Of a stretch of DNA of 64,000 nt, positions 34,745-43,846 are shown piece by piece (the first letter of the stretch is position 1; every line of letters starts with the position of its first letter). The stretch lies in NCBI RefSeq assembly GCF_900607225.1, contig NZ_LR027842.1:2982464-3046463 (forward strand). The letters run 5' to 3'. The notes beneath the pieces were generated by a model, which saw only the letters and a program-made list of their open reading frames with translations, was not told the origin of the DNA and made no database searches. The DNA comes from [Pseudopropionibacterium] massiliense (GTDB lineage: Bacteria > Actinomycetota > Actinomycetes > Propionibacteriales > Propionibacteriaceae). The translations under genes were made by a program, and so were the position numbers.

Positions 34745-35809
34745 ATGCCCCTGCTTGAAACCGCTGTTCCGGCGCTCAACATCGTCTGGTTCCTGCTGAT
34801 CACCGTTTTGTGGATCGGCTTCTTCTTCCTGGAGGGCTTCGACTTCGGTGTCGCCATGCTCCTTCCCGTCCTCGGCCGCGACGACAAGGAACGCCGCGTC
34901 ATGGTCAACACCATCGGCCCCACCTGGGACGGCAACGAGGTGTGGCTTCTCACCGCCGCGGGCGGTATCTTCGCGGCCTTCCCCGGGTGGTACGCCACCC
35001 TGTTCTCGGGGCTCTACCTGCCGACGCTCCTGCTGCTCGTGGGACTGATCCTGCGCGGGGTGGCGTTCGAGTACCGCTCGAAGCATCCCGACGCCAAGTG
35101 GCGCAACACGTTCGACATCTTCGCCACCTACGGGTCGTTGACCGTTTCCCTGGTACTCGGCATCGGGTTCGCGAACTTCGTGATCGGCCTGGCCAACGAC
35201 GGCAAGCTGTGGAACGGTAGCTTCCTCGGGTTGTTCGGCCCGTTCGCGCTGCTGGGCGGGATGCTGTTCGTCGCCCTGTTCCTGATCCACGGCGCCACCT
35301 TCCTGGTGCTGAAGTCGCGCGGCGAGATCCACGACCGCGCCCGAGGCTTCGTGGGCACCTGGGGATGGCCGGTCGTCGGTGTGCTGGCGGTCTTCGTGAT
35401 CTGCCAGCACGCGTTCTGGCCCGCGGCCTCCGAGTTCGGGAACCTCGCCGCGCTCGGCTGGGGCACGGCAGTGGTCGCCGTCGCCGCACTGGCGGCATCG
35501 GTGTTCATGACGGTCCACCGGAAACGGGAGGGCTGGGGTTTCGTGCTGGGCGGGTTGTCCGTCGTCGCGTTGATCTGCGGAATATTCGTGAAGATGTACG
35601 GCAACCTCGGTTTCGCGCAGGACGAGTCGCAGCCGGTGACGAGTCGCCTCAACATCCTCACCGCCGCCAGCTCGGAGCTGACGCTGACGATCATGACCTG
35701 GGCAACCGTGATCTTCGTGCCCATCGTGCTGGCCTACCAGTCATGGAGCTACTGGGTGTTCAGCAGGCGCGTCAGCACCAGGAACATCCCCGACAAGATC
35801 GTCTACTGA
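34745..35809 (+). CDS. cydB: Cytochrome bd oxidase subunit II
   Basis: A 354-residue polytopic protein (start MPLLETAVPALNIVWF at 34745, preceded by TGGAGAG). Family motifs: 'FFFLEGFDFGVAML' and 'GPTWDGNEVWLLTAAGG' in the first third, 'ILRGVAFEYR', and a hydrophobic C-terminus ending in a short basic tail. It forms the heterodimer with CydA. It follows cydA by 14 bases and is followed by cydD after 28. Confidence 0.95.
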   Translation: MPLLETAVPALNIVWFLLITVLWIGFFFLEGFDFGVAMLLPVLGRDDKERRVMVNTIGPTWDGNEVWLLTAAGGIFAAFPGWYATLFSGLYLPTLLLLVGLILRGVAFEYRSKHPDAKWRNTFDIFATYGSLTVSLVLGIGFANFVIGLANDGKLWNGSFLGLFGPFALLGGMLFVALFLIHGATFLVLKSRGEIHDRARGFVGTWGWPVVGVLAVFVICQHAFWPAASEFGNLAALGWGTAVVAVAALAASVFMTVHRKREGWGFVLGGLSVVALICGIFVKMYGNLGFAQDESQPVTSRLNILTAASSELTLTIMTWATVIFVPIVLAYQSWSYWVFSRRVSTRNIPDKIVY

Positions 35810-35837
35810 TCCTCCGGCCACCCCTATTCTTGTCCGC

Positions 35838-37433
35838 ATGCCCGGACCCGTGGAGCCCAGACTCCTGAAACGCGCCGAGGCGACCAGGAACTACCTGGTC
35901 GCCTCGGTTCTCGTCGGCATCCTGACCTCGGGGCTGGTGATCGCCCAGGCGTGGCTGCTGGCGCGCGCCATCGCGGTCGTCCTCACCCACCGGGCGCTGC
36001 CCGACGACTGGCTGCTCATCCTGACGCTGCTGCTCGTCATCTTCGCGGCGCGCGGCGCGCTGGCCTGGGTGAACTCGGTGCTGGCGCACCGCTCCGCGGC
36101 GGCCGTGAAGTCGCGGCTGCGGCGCGACGTGCTCGCCGCGCACCTGATCCGCCCCGTGGCCTCATCCGCGACGCTGACCAGGGTCACCACCACTGGGCTC
36201 GATGCGCTGGATGGTTACTTCTCCAAGTACCTACCGCAGCTGGGCCTGGCGGCGAGCGTGCCCTTCCTGGTCGGCGGGGTGCTGCTGCTGGCGGACTGGC
36301 CGAGCGCCCTCATCGTCGCGTTCACGCTGCCGCTGGTGCCCGTGTTCATGGCCCTCATCGGCTGGACCACGCAGGCCGCCACCCGCCGCGCCTTCACGCG
36401 CGCCGACAGGCTGGCCAACCACTTCGCCGACCTCATCCAGGGCCTGCCGACCCTCCAGGCCTTCGCGCGCGCCCGGGCCCAGCGCAGGGGCCTGGAGATC
36501 ACGGAGGAACGGTTCCGCGGCCAGACGATCAAGGTTCTCTACACCGCCTTCCTGTCCTCGTTCGCACTGGAGCTGCTGGCGTCGCTGTCGGTGGCGCTCG
36601 TCGCGGTGACCGTGGGATTCCGGCTCGCCGGCGGTGAGATGCCCTTCGAGACCGCCCTGTTCGTGCTGATCCTCGCCCCCGAGGCGTTCCTGCCGGTGCG
36701 GCAGGTGGGGGTCCACTTCCACGACTCCGCCGACGGCGTGGCCGCCGCGAACGCAGCCCTCGACCTGATCGAGCTGGGCGATGCCCCCGGCGGCGGCGAC
36801 CTTCCCGCGGGGTCGCGGCTGACCCTGGAGGAGGTCACCTTCACCTGGCCGGGAGCCACCGGCCCCGCCGTCACGGGACTGTCCCTCGACGTGCCGGAGG
36901 GTCGCGTGGTGGCCCTCACCGGGGCCTCGGGCGGCGGGAAATCCACGGCCCTGGGCCTGGTGATGGGTTTCCAACGCCCCGATTCCGGCCGGGTCATGGT
37001 CGACGGAACCGACCTGACCGGCCTCGACGTGGCACGCTGGCGGGCCCGCACCGCCTGGGTCGGGCAGAATCCCGGCATGGTGGCCGGCACCGTCGGCGAC
37101 AACATCGCCCTGGGGCATCCCGGCATCCCGGATGCGGAACTCGCAGCGGCCCTGCGCGACGCCGGGGCCGATTTTCCCCTCGACAAATCCGTCGGCGACG
37201 ACGGCGAGGGCCTGTCGGCCGGGGAACGGCGACGGGTGGCGCTGGCCCGGGCGTTGATCCGGATCCGGCGGGGCGGGGCGCGGCTGCTGGTGCTGGACGA
37301 GCCCACCGCGGGGCTCGACGCGGACGCCGAGGCGGCCGTGATCCGCGCCGTGCGCGACTCGGGTGCGGGCGCTCTGGTGGTCAGCCACCGCAGCGCCGTG
37401 CTGGCGGCCGCCGACGAGGTGGTGAGGCTGTGA
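35838..37433 (+). CDS. cydD: ABC exporter CydD for bd oxidase assembly
   Basis: A 531-residue half-transporter: six transmembrane segments to about residue 300, then the nucleotide-binding domain with Walker A GASGGGKST near 362, signature LSAGERRRV near 455 and Walker B LLVLDEP. The CydDC pair exports thiols/heme-related substrate needed for bd oxidase assembly. Stop and next start overlap (GTGA), so CydD and CydC are coupled. Signature LSAGE deviates from LSGGQ, as in many CydD. Confidence 0.93.
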   Translation: MPGPVEPRLLKRAEATRNYLVASVLVGILTSGLVIAQAWLLARAIAVVLTHRALPDDWLLILTLLLVIFAARGALAWVNSVLAHRSAAAVKSRLRRDVLAAHLIRPVASSATLTRVTTTGLDALDGYFSKYLPQLGLAASVPFLVGGVLLLADWPSALIVAFTLPLVPVFMALIGWTTQAATRRAFTRADRLANHFADLIQGLPTLQAFARARAQRRGLEITEERFRGQTIKVLYTAFLSSFALELLASLSVALVAVTVGFRLAGGEMPFETALFVLILAPEAFLPVRQVGVHFHDSADGVAAANAALDLIELGDAPGGGDLPAGSRLTLEEVTFTWPGATGPAVTGLSLDVPEGRVVALTGASGGGKSTALGLVMGFQRPDSGRVMVDGTDLTGLDVARWRARTAWVGQNPGMVAGTVGDNIALGHPGIPDAELAAALRDAGADFPLDKSVGDDGEGLSAGERRRVALARALIRIRRGGARLLVLDEPTAGLDADAEAAVIRAVRDSGAGALVVSHRSAVLAAADEVVRL

Positions 37434-38992
37434 GGGGGCTGCTCACGGGCCTGATCCGCGCCATCCCACGGGGTCGGCTGCGCCTGGGGCTGGCGGTGCT
37501 GCTGGCCGCCGCGGCGTCGGCGTCGTCGGTGGCGCTGATGGGGGTCTCCGCGTGGCTGATCAGTTTCGCGGCCCTGCTGCCCCCCGTGCTGTACCTCCAG
37601 GCCCCGGCCGTCGGGGTGCGGACCTTCGCGATCTCGCGCGGAGTGTTCCGCTACGTGGAGCGTCTCATCGGGCACGACGTCGCGTTGCGGATGCAGTCGG
37701 TGCTGCGGATGCGCACTTACGACTCGCTGGCCCGCACCACCCTGATCGGCGCCCACCGCGGCGACCTGCTGACCCGGGCCGTCTCCGACACCGAGGCCGT
37801 CACCGACGTCGTGGTGAGGGTGCTGATTCCCGTCGCATCGGGCCTGCTGGTGATCACCGGCACCTCGGTGGGGATCGCGTTCGTCTCACCGTGGGCGGGG
37901 GTGGCGCTGTTCGCCACCACCCTGCTGGCCGGGGTCGTGGTGCCCCTGCTCGCGCAGCGCGCCACCTTCACCGCCGATCGCGACGCCGCCCCGACCCGCG
38001 GAGAACTCGCCGACACCGTTCGTGAGGTGGCGCGCACCGCCCCCGACCTGGTCGCCTACGGCGCCGAGCACGCCTGCCTGGCGAAGCTGCTGGAGGTCGA
38101 CGACCGCCTGAGGCACCAGGAGGCACGCAGCGCGTGGGTGCAGGGGGTGGCGGCCTCCGCGCAGGTGCTCGCCGCGGGATGCGCCGTGGTCGCGGGACTG
38201 GCGATCGGCGGACCAGCCGTCGCCTCCGGAACCATGCCCCCCACCTTCCTGGCCGTTCTGGCGCTGGTGCCACTGGCCCTCCACGAGGTGCTGGCAACAT
38301 TCGTGGCAGCCGCCCAGACGTGGACCCGCACCCGTTCCTCCCTGGTCCGCGTCCGGGAGATCCTCGAGGCCGAACCAATCGGCACCGGCGACGTCGTCCC
38401 GGACGGGCAGACCGACCCCGGTTTGGAGCTCGACGGCGTGGCCATCGGCTGGCCCGGCGCACCCGTGCTTCGAAGCGACCTCGACCTGGTGGTGCGGCCC
38501 GGGGACAAGGTGGCCTGCACCGGCGCCTCCGGCATCGGCAAGACCACCCTGGCGGTGACCGCCATGGGACTGATCCCGCCTCGCGCGGGCACGGTGCGGC
38601 GGGGCGGCCGGATCGGATACCTGGCGCAGGACGCCCACATCTTCGCGACCTCCATCGCCGAGAACGTACGCATCGGCAACAAGGACGCCACCGACGAGCA
38701 GATCAGCGACGCTCTGCACCGCGCCGGCCTGCCGCTGGATCCTAGCCGGCTCGTCGGCGAGGACGGCACCACCCTCTCCGGTGGGGAACGCCGTCGCCTG
38801 GCCCTGGCTCGGCTGCTGGTGGCCGACCGCGACCTGTGGATCCTCGACGAACCCACCGAACACCTCGACCAGGCCACCGCCGAGGCCCTGATGGGCGACG
38901 TGTGGCGTGCCTGTGAGGGGCGGGCGGTGCTGGTCATCAGTCACGACCCGGCAGTGGTCGCAGCCTGCGACCGGGAACTGCACCTGGCATGA
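37430..38992 (+). CDS. cydC: ABC exporter CydC for bd oxidase assembly
   Basis: A 520-residue half-transporter, GTG start overlapping cydD. Membrane domain with 'GVSAWLISFAALLPPVLYLQ', then the ATPase domain with Walker A GASGIGKTT near residue 362, signature LSGGERRRLALARLL and Walker B LWILDEPTEHLD. Partner of CydD. It closes the cydABDC operon; the next genes are on the other strand. Confidence 0.93.
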   Translation: MRGLLTGLIRAIPRGRLRLGLAVLLAAAASASSVALMGVSAWLISFAALLPPVLYLQAPAVGVRTFAISRGVFRYVERLIGHDVALRMQSVLRMRTYDSLARTTLIGAHRGDLLTRAVSDTEAVTDVVVRVLIPVASGLLVITGTSVGIAFVSPWAGVALFATTLLAGVVVPLLAQRATFTADRDAAPTRGELADTVREVARTAPDLVAYGAEHACLAKLLEVDDRLRHQEARSAWVQGVAASAQVLAAGCAVVAGLAIGGPAVASGTMPPTFLAVLALVPLALHEVLATFVAAAQTWTRTRSSLVRVREILEAEPIGTGDVVPDGQTDPGLELDGVAIGWPGAPVLRSDLDLVVRPGDKVACTGASGIGKTTLAVTAMGLIPPRAGTVRRGGRIGYLAQDAHIFATSIAENVRIGNKDATDEQISDALHRAGLPLDPSRLVGEDGTTLSGGERRRLALARLLVADRDLWILDEPTEHLDQATAEALMGDVWRACEGRAVLVISHDPAVVAACDRELHLA

Positions 38993-39043
38993 CGGCGGTC
39001 CCGGACGCAGCACGTCCGGGACCGGGATCGGCCAGGCGACGGG

Positions 39044-39814
39044 TCACAGGTCCCCGCGGAACAGCCGCCAGGCGCCGATGACGCCGGGCAGGACGATCCA
39101 GGCCAGCACCGAGGTGCCGAGCTGGGCCCACGCTTGGGAGGAGGAATGGAACAGCGAGGCCACCGGCTCGATGTCGATCCAGGGGATGATCTTCTGCGCG
39201 ACCTCCGAAGACCGCGCGATCAGCATCGAGAAGGTGGGCCACACCAGCATCACGACAATCGGCGCCACGGCGTTGCGGGTGAGCAGCCCGAGGGCCAGCC
39301 CCGCCAGGGCCGTGAAGACGAGCCCCCCGAACACCACGGCGATGCGGCCCGGTTCGAGGTCGGGGGGAAGCGTGGCGCCGGCGAGGGCGGGAGCGAGCAG
39401 GTACGCACCTCCGGCGACGATCAGCGCCCAGCAGGCAGCGGCGAGCGCCAACCCCACGGCCACGACGGCCTTCGCGGTCAGCACCCGGCCGCGGCGCGGG
39501 TCGAGGGTGAACGTGATGGCGGCCTCCCGCCGGGCGAACTCGCCGCTGACGAGCAGCACCGAGACCGCCATGACGATCCACGATCCCGGAATGCAGGCGG
39601 TGGTGGCGATGCGGCCGAAGGTGGTGTCGGAGGCCGGGAGAATCGCACGGCCGAGACCGAAGACCGCCATCAGCGTCGCCCCGAGGAGCAGCAGCGTCTT
39701 GCCGGAGACCGTGTTGACCGTTTTGCGGGCCTCGACGGCGATGGTGCGGGTCAGCGCCAGGGGGGATGTGGTGCGGGTCGCGGCGGTGAGTTCGGGGGAA
39801 CTGGTCAGTGTCAT
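39044..39814 (-). CDS. ABC-2 type transporter permease
   Basis: A 256-residue membrane protein with about six hydrophobic segments and the typical 'LVSGEFARREAAITFTLDPRRGRVLTAKA' stretch of ABC-2 permeases near residue 95. It follows the ATPase gene by 57 bases on the same strand. The pair is divergent from a DesK-type two-component system, a setting typical for drug- or peptide-responsive exporters. Substrate unknown. Confidence 0.85.
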   Translation of the reverse strand: MTLTSSPELTAATRTTSPLALTRTIAVEARKTVNTVSGKTLLLLGATLMAVFGLGRAILPASDTTFGRIATTACIPGSWIVMAVSVLLVSGEFARREAAITFTLDPRRGRVLTAKAVVAVGLALAAACWALIVAGGAYLLAPALAGATLPPDLEPGRIAVVFGGLVFTALAGLALGLLTRNAVAPIVVMLVWPTFSMLIARSSEVAQKIIPWIDIEPVASLFHSSSQAWAQLGTSVLAWIVLPGVIGAWRLFRGDL

Positions 39815-39871
39815 GGTGGTGCCTTTCGGGTGAGCGCGGGGAACGGGGGCGGCGGGATTCCGGGAACGGGG

Positions 39872-40573
39872 TCAGGCGGCGCGGTCGGTGCCGGCGGTCA
39901 GGGTGAAGTACTGCTCCTCCAGGTCGGTGCCGTCGCCGGTGGTGTGGTCGGCGAGCAGATGTCCGCCGCCGATCATCACGACGCGATGGGCCAGGCGCGA
40001 GACCTCGTGGAGCTGGTGGCTGCTCAGCAGCACCGCGCAGCCGCGGGCGGCGCGAGCCCGGAGCAGGCCGGAGAGCCACCGCTGGCCCTGCGGGTCGAGG
40101 CCGTTGGCCGGTTCGTCCAGGATCAGCGCCTGCGGGTCGCCGAGCAGCGCCTGGGCCACTCCGAGTCGCTGCCGCATGCCCAGCGAATAGGTGCCGACGC
40201 GACGCCGCGCCTCCGATTCCGACAGGCCGGCCTCGGCCAGCACCTCCCCCACCCGCTGCCGCGGCAGACCCAGGGTGCGTGCCGCCATCCGCAGGGTCTC
40301 CAGGCCACTGCGTCCCGGGTGGAATCCCTCTGTGCTCAGCAGCGACCCGACGGTCGCGGCCGGGTTGGGCAGGTCGGCGTAGCGCACGCCGCCCACGGTG
40401 GCGCCTCCCTCGTCCGGGGTCACCAGCCCGGTCAGGATGCCCAGGCAGGTGGACTTGCCGGCCCCGTTCGGGCCGAGGAAACCGACGATCTGGCCGGAGG
40501 GAACGGTGAAGGTCACGTCGTCGAGGGCGAGGACGGATCCGAAACGTTTGGTCACATGAGTCAGTTCGAGCAT
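39872..40573 (-). CDS. ABC transporter ATP-binding protein
   Basis: A 233-residue ATPase starting MLELTHVTKRFGSVL at 40573; upstream in-frame sequence to 40753 is Arg/Gly/Pro-rich and overlaps the regulatory region, so it is excluded. Walker A GPNGAGKST, signature YSLGMRQRL, Walker B LILDEPANGLDP, and switch His in LLSSHQLHE. CcmA-type ATPase of the DrrA/ABC-2 exporter class, paired with the permease downstream. Controlled in all likelihood by the divergent two-component system. Confidence 0.88.
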   Translation of the reverse strand: MLELTHVTKRFGSVLALDDVTFTVPSGQIVGFLGPNGAGKSTCLGILTGLVTPDEGGATVGGVRYADLPNPAATVGSLLSTEGFHPGRSGLETLRMAARTLGLPRQRVGEVLAEAGLSESEARRRVGTYSLGMRQRLGVAQALLGDPQALILDEPANGLDPQGQRWLSGLLRARAARGCAVLLSSHQLHEVSRLAHRVVMIGGGHLLADHTTGDGTDLEEQYFTLTAGTDRAA

Positions 40574-40655
40574 GGCACCAACTCCACCGGAACCACCCGG
40601 GATCCCACATCGGGCAACCGGCCGGTGATCCGGTTCCGTCCGGCCAGTGGTCGCG

Positions 40656-40692
40656 CTGGCCCATCGGCTGAGACACCCTGGCCCATCGGCTG
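40656..40692. promoter_or_regulatory. Two CTGGCCCATCGGCTG direct repeats
   Basis: The 15-base word CTGGCCCATCGGCTG occurs at 40656-40670 and 40678-40692, 22 bases apart (two helical turns), in the gap between the ABC genes and the divergent histidine kinase. The spacing is typical of tandem sites for a LuxR/NarL-type response regulator, such as the one encoded at 41886. Confidence 0.55.
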
Positions 40693-40728
40693 GCGACTGC
40701 CACCGGCCGGACGTGAAAGGCTGATCGC

Positions 40729-41889
40729 ATGAGCGATTCCACCGACGCGGCACGCCCCGGTATCGGCCCGGTGGCCTGGGCAGTGGCCGCGCTCGGTTTC
40801 CTGTACTACTGCCCGCCGTTGGCGATCCCCCTGATCAACCCGTCGCACCACCTAGATCCCGGACGGGCCGCGATACTCCTGGGCCCGGGGCTGGTCGCGA
40901 TGCTCCTGCTGGTGTGGTTGCGTCGCGCCCCGATACCGGTCGCGGTCTCCCTGGCCGGGCTGTGGCTGCTGTCTCCCGCGGTGTTCGGCCCCGCGATGGC
41001 CGCGCAGGCCCACATCGCCCGGCACCGCAAGGGGATCGACGCGATCGCCGTGGCCTGCGTTCTCATCGCGGCCAAGGCGGTCACCATGCTGCGCGACACC
41101 TCGGGCGGCTCCGCGACCCGGATCGAGGTGTTCATCTCCGCCACCGGGGTGGTCATCGCGCTGCTCGTCGGGCTGCTCGGCCGCAGCACCACCGACGCCA
41201 ACCAGCAGCGGGCCGTCGCACAGGCGGCCCGGCAGGACGCCTGGGAGGCGCAGCTCAACGAGGCCAGGTTGGTCGAGCGCGAACGGATCGCCCGTGAGAT
41301 GCACGACGTCGTCGCCCACCGGATCTCCCTCATCGCCCTGCACGCGGGCGCGCTGGCGCACCACATGCGCTCCGATGAGGGCGAGGCCGGCGACCTGGCC
41401 CGGGCGATCCAGAGCAACGCGCAGTCCTCCCTCGACGAGTTGCGCACCATGCTGGCCCGGTTGCGAGGCAGCACGGCCCCGCCCGAACCGCCCCAGCCGA
41501 CCCTCTCGGGGCTCGATGCCCTGCTGGCGGATGCCCGCTCAGCCGGGCAGCAGGTGAGGGTGGAGCTGGACGGGGACCCGGCGCAGGTGCCCGACCGTGT
41601 GTCCCGTCACGCCTACCGGATCGTCCAGGAAGGCCTCACCAACGCCCGCAAACACGCCCCCGGAACGCCGGTGGCCCTGTCGCTGAGAACCACCGCCGAC
41701 CGTCTCCGGGTGGTCGTGAGGAATCGCCTGGCCGACCTCGCACAGCCCGACCGGTCGGGGTCGGGACTCGGGCTCGTCGGCATCGCCGAACGCGTCGATT
41801 TGGTCGGCGGCGACCTCTCCCACGGCATCGAGGGGGAAGAATTCATACTGAAAGCAACACTTCCCTACACTCCCGAAGGAACAGCATGA
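40729..41889 (+). CDS. DesK/NarL-type sensor histidine kinase
   Basis: A 386-residue kinase with four to five N-terminal membrane segments (to about residue 150), a coiled linker, the HisKA_3 phospho-acceptor His near 192 in ERERIAREMHDVVAHRIS, and a C-terminal ATPase domain (HAYRIVQEGLTNARKHAPGT, then GSGLGLVGIAERV). It lacks a large external sensor, as in kinases that sense membrane stress or work with an ABC transporter. Stop and next start overlap (ATGA). Confidence 0.9.
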   Translation: MSDSTDAARPGIGPVAWAVAALGFLYYCPPLAIPLINPSHHLDPGRAAILLGPGLVAMLLLVWLRRAPIPVAVSLAGLWLLSPAVFGPAMAAQAHIARHRKGIDAIAVACVLIAAKAVTMLRDTSGGSATRIEVFISATGVVIALLVGLLGRSTTDANQQRAVAQAARQDAWEAQLNEARLVERERIAREMHDVVAHRISLIALHAGALAHHMRSDEGEAGDLARAIQSNAQSSLDELRTMLARLRGSTAPPEPPQPTLSGLDALLADARSAGQQVRVELDGDPAQVPDRVSRHAYRIVQEGLTNARKHAPGTPVALSLRTTADRLRVVVRNRLADLAQPDRSGSGLGLVGIAERVDLVGGDLSHGIEGEEFILKATLPYTPEGTA

Positions 41890-42530
41890 TCACCGTCGCC
41901 CTGGTCGATGACGACCCGATGGTCCGCACCGGATTGAACTTCATCCTCAAGGGGGAGGACGGCATCGACGTAGCCTGGCAGGCGAGCGACGGCGCCGAGG
42001 CACTCACGACCCTGCGCGACCAGCCCGTCGACGTCGTGCTGCTGGATGTGCGGATGCCCGGTCTCGACGGGCTCGCGACCCTGGAGGAGTTGCGCGGCTG
42101 GCAGACGCGGCCGCGAGTCATCGTCCTGACCACCTTCAACACCGACGACTACGTGGTGCGGGCCTTGAAGCTCGGCGCGGACGCCTTCCTGCTCAAGGAC
42201 GCCGACCCGGCCCGGCTGGTCGAGGCCATCCAGCGGGTGGTGGCGGGTGAAAACGTCCTGGCCCCCGACGTGACCCGCACCCTCATCACCGTCGCCACCG
42301 ACGCACCGGCCGCGGGAGACCCGTCGGCCCGGGCTCTGGTCGCCGCCCTCACCGAACGCGAACGTGAGGTCGCGGTCCTGATGACCAAGGGGTTGACGAA
42401 CAATCAGATCGGCACCCGCCTGCACCTGAGCCTCGCCTCGGTCAAATCCCACCTGACCAGCATGTTTACCAAACTGGGCGTCGACAACCGGGTCTCCGCC
42501 GCCATGATCGTCCGCGACGCTGGCCTGTGA
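41886..42530 (+). CDS. LuxR/NarL-family response regulator
   Basis: A 214-residue regulator: receiver domain with DDDP at 9-12, Asp54 in VVLLDVRMPG, Lys near 104, and a C-terminal LuxR helix-turn-helix (LTEREREVAVLMTKGLTNNQ, then LSLASVKSHLTSMFTKLGV). It is coupled to the histidine kinase by a four-base overlap and probably binds the direct repeats at 40656-40692 to switch on the ABC transporter genes. Confidence 0.92.
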   Translation: MITVALVDDDPMVRTGLNFILKGEDGIDVAWQASDGAEALTTLRDQPVDVVLLDVRMPGLDGLATLEELRGWQTRPRVIVLTTFNTDDYVVRALKLGADAFLLKDADPARLVEAIQRVVAGENVLAPDVTRTLITVATDAPAAGDPSARALVAALTEREREVAVLMTKGLTNNQIGTRLHLSLASVKSHLTSMFTKLGVDNRVSAAMIVRDAGL

Positions 42531-42620
42531 AACCAGTTTGCTGCACCCCTGCCTTGAGGTGTCGCGCCCCCGGTCTGCTACACCCGGCGTCGCTCGGACA
42601 CATCAGGCCAGGGTGCCCCG

Positions 42621-42945
42621 GTGCTCCACGAACTGCGAGGTGATGACACGAATCCCCAGGCCATCGGTTTCTCCCTGTTGATCCTCAGCGTGGGACTGCT
42701 GGTAGGGAAGATGACCAGCCGCCCCGCGTCCGTCGCGCCCCCTGTCCCTGCACATCGCGATCATGGCGCTGGCGATCCTCATCGGTTGGCTCATCCTCGA
42801 AGGTCTCCGCTGGATTGGACGCGCGACCTACGCCTCCGCCATGATTGGCGAGAACACTCCCCTTTGAGATTTTCGCGTACGTGCCCCTGTTCCCGATGGC
42901 GCTGATCGGCGGTGTCATCCTCCAGCTGATCGCGAAGGCGCCGGG
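42621..42945 (+). pseudogene. Remnant of sodium/glutamate symporter (GltS-like)
   Basis: Three consecutive pieces of one membrane protein lie in three frames: FSLLILSVGLLVGKMTSRP (from about 42660), then LHIAIMALAILIGWLILEGL (from 42751) ending near a stop at 42866, then FEIFAYVPLFPMALIGGVI (from about 42864). The pieces join smoothly if one base is shifted near 42745 (a C-run) and one near 42864. The order and sequence fit the middle of a GltS-type sodium:glutamate symporter. Both ends are missing; the right end is cut by the MerR gene junction near 42945. Confidence 0.5.
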
Positions 42946-43713
42946 AGCTTGTTCAGGAACCGGCACCCGAGAAGCACCATGCCTTTTCAGCCCGATGGCC
43001 TCGACCAGGTCATTCCCAGAGACCGACTCCAGACCCGCTTGAGCGTTGAGAGTGTAGAGATCAACGAGTAGCTGCCCGTAATCCTTCGCCAGATCGGCAA
43101 GTTCCGGTTCTCCCGAGTCCTCGCCGAGCCGACGCAACCTCTCCTCGAGCACGCGCAGCCGGGAGATCACCGGGTCCTGGATCACCTCCTCGACCACCCG
43201 CGTGACCTCTTCACTGCCGTATCCGGACGCCAACTCCTCCAGTGCCTTGTCGGCAGCTGAGGTGTCGTAGCTCCCCAATCTCCGCAGCGCGGCGAGGTGC
43301 CGCGCGAACCTGGGAAGGACATCGACAGGGGTGTTGTCCCGAAGACATTCATCGATCACGCGACGTTGACTCTCGATCTCCGCCACCCGGTCCGCCAAGG
43401 TCTGATCCAGGTCCAGGAGAATACGACGGGCACGAGGACTGGCCGGCGTGTGGATGATGTCGGCGATCTCGTTGAGGGTGAGCGACATCATCGAGAAACG
43501 CTTGATACGCAGCAGGGCGAGCAGATGGGTCTCGTCATACACGAGTCCCCTCGTTGTCCGTTCGGGCTCCGGAAGCAAACCGATCTGGTGGTAGTACCTC
43601 AAAGTACGAACCGTGATACCCACCAGCTCACTGATCGCCTGCGTGCTCCACGTGAGCCCCGTCAAAGCCGCCCGCTCCCCCGGCCCGTCCAAAGGCACAC
43701 CACCGGGCGACAT
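42685..43713 (-). CDS. MerR-family regulator with rearranged C-terminus
   Basis: A MerR protein with the N-terminal winged helix STQAISELVGITVRTLRYYH and the following IGLLPEPERTTRGLVYDE, then a long helical C-terminal part. I take the ATG at 43713; a GTG at 43755 lies upstream within the putative promoter. After about residue 245 (near 42980) the sequence becomes antisense to the symporter remnant and is no longer protein-like, so the natural stop appears lost at a rearrangement junction. It is divergent from a second MerR gene. Effector unknown; probably a drug or peptide sensor. Confidence 0.7.
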   Translation of the reverse strand: MSPGGVPLDGPGERAALTGLTWSTQAISELVGITVRTLRYYHQIGLLPEPERTTRGLVYDETHLLALLRIKRFSMMSLTLNEIADIIHTPASPRARRILLDLDQTLADRVAEIESQRRVIDECLRDNTPVDVLPRFARHLAALRRLGSYDTSAADKALEELASGYGSEEVTRVVEEVIQDPVISRLRVLEERLRRLGEDSGEPELADLAKDYGQLLVDLYTLNAQAGLESVSGNDLVEAIGLKRHGASRVPVPEQAPGAFAISWRMTPPISAIGNRGTYAKISKGSVLANHGGGVGRASNPAETFEDEPTDEDRQRHDRDVQGQGARRTRGGWSSSLPAVPR

Positions 43714-43760
43714 CGCGCTACTCAGATCGTTGATGGATATACCGACACCATCCACCGTGC

Positions 43761-43777
43761 CGCTACGTCAAGGTCAA
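43761..43777 (-). promoter_or_regulatory. MerR-type operator element shared with ABC promoter
   Basis: CGCTACGTCAAGGTCAA at 43761-43777 is identical to 46988-47004 before the ABC transporter. Read on the minus strand it gives TTGACC (a -35) followed by TTGACGTAGCG, the start of a MerR-type operator inside the spacer. It lies between the two divergent MerR genes in the orientation of the minus-strand one. Confidence 0.55.
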
Positions 43778-43846
43778 CCCCGCGAGGCCACCTCCCGACG
43801 GTAAGCTCTCGAACAGCCACCACAACGGAGACAGGGGAACCCACGA

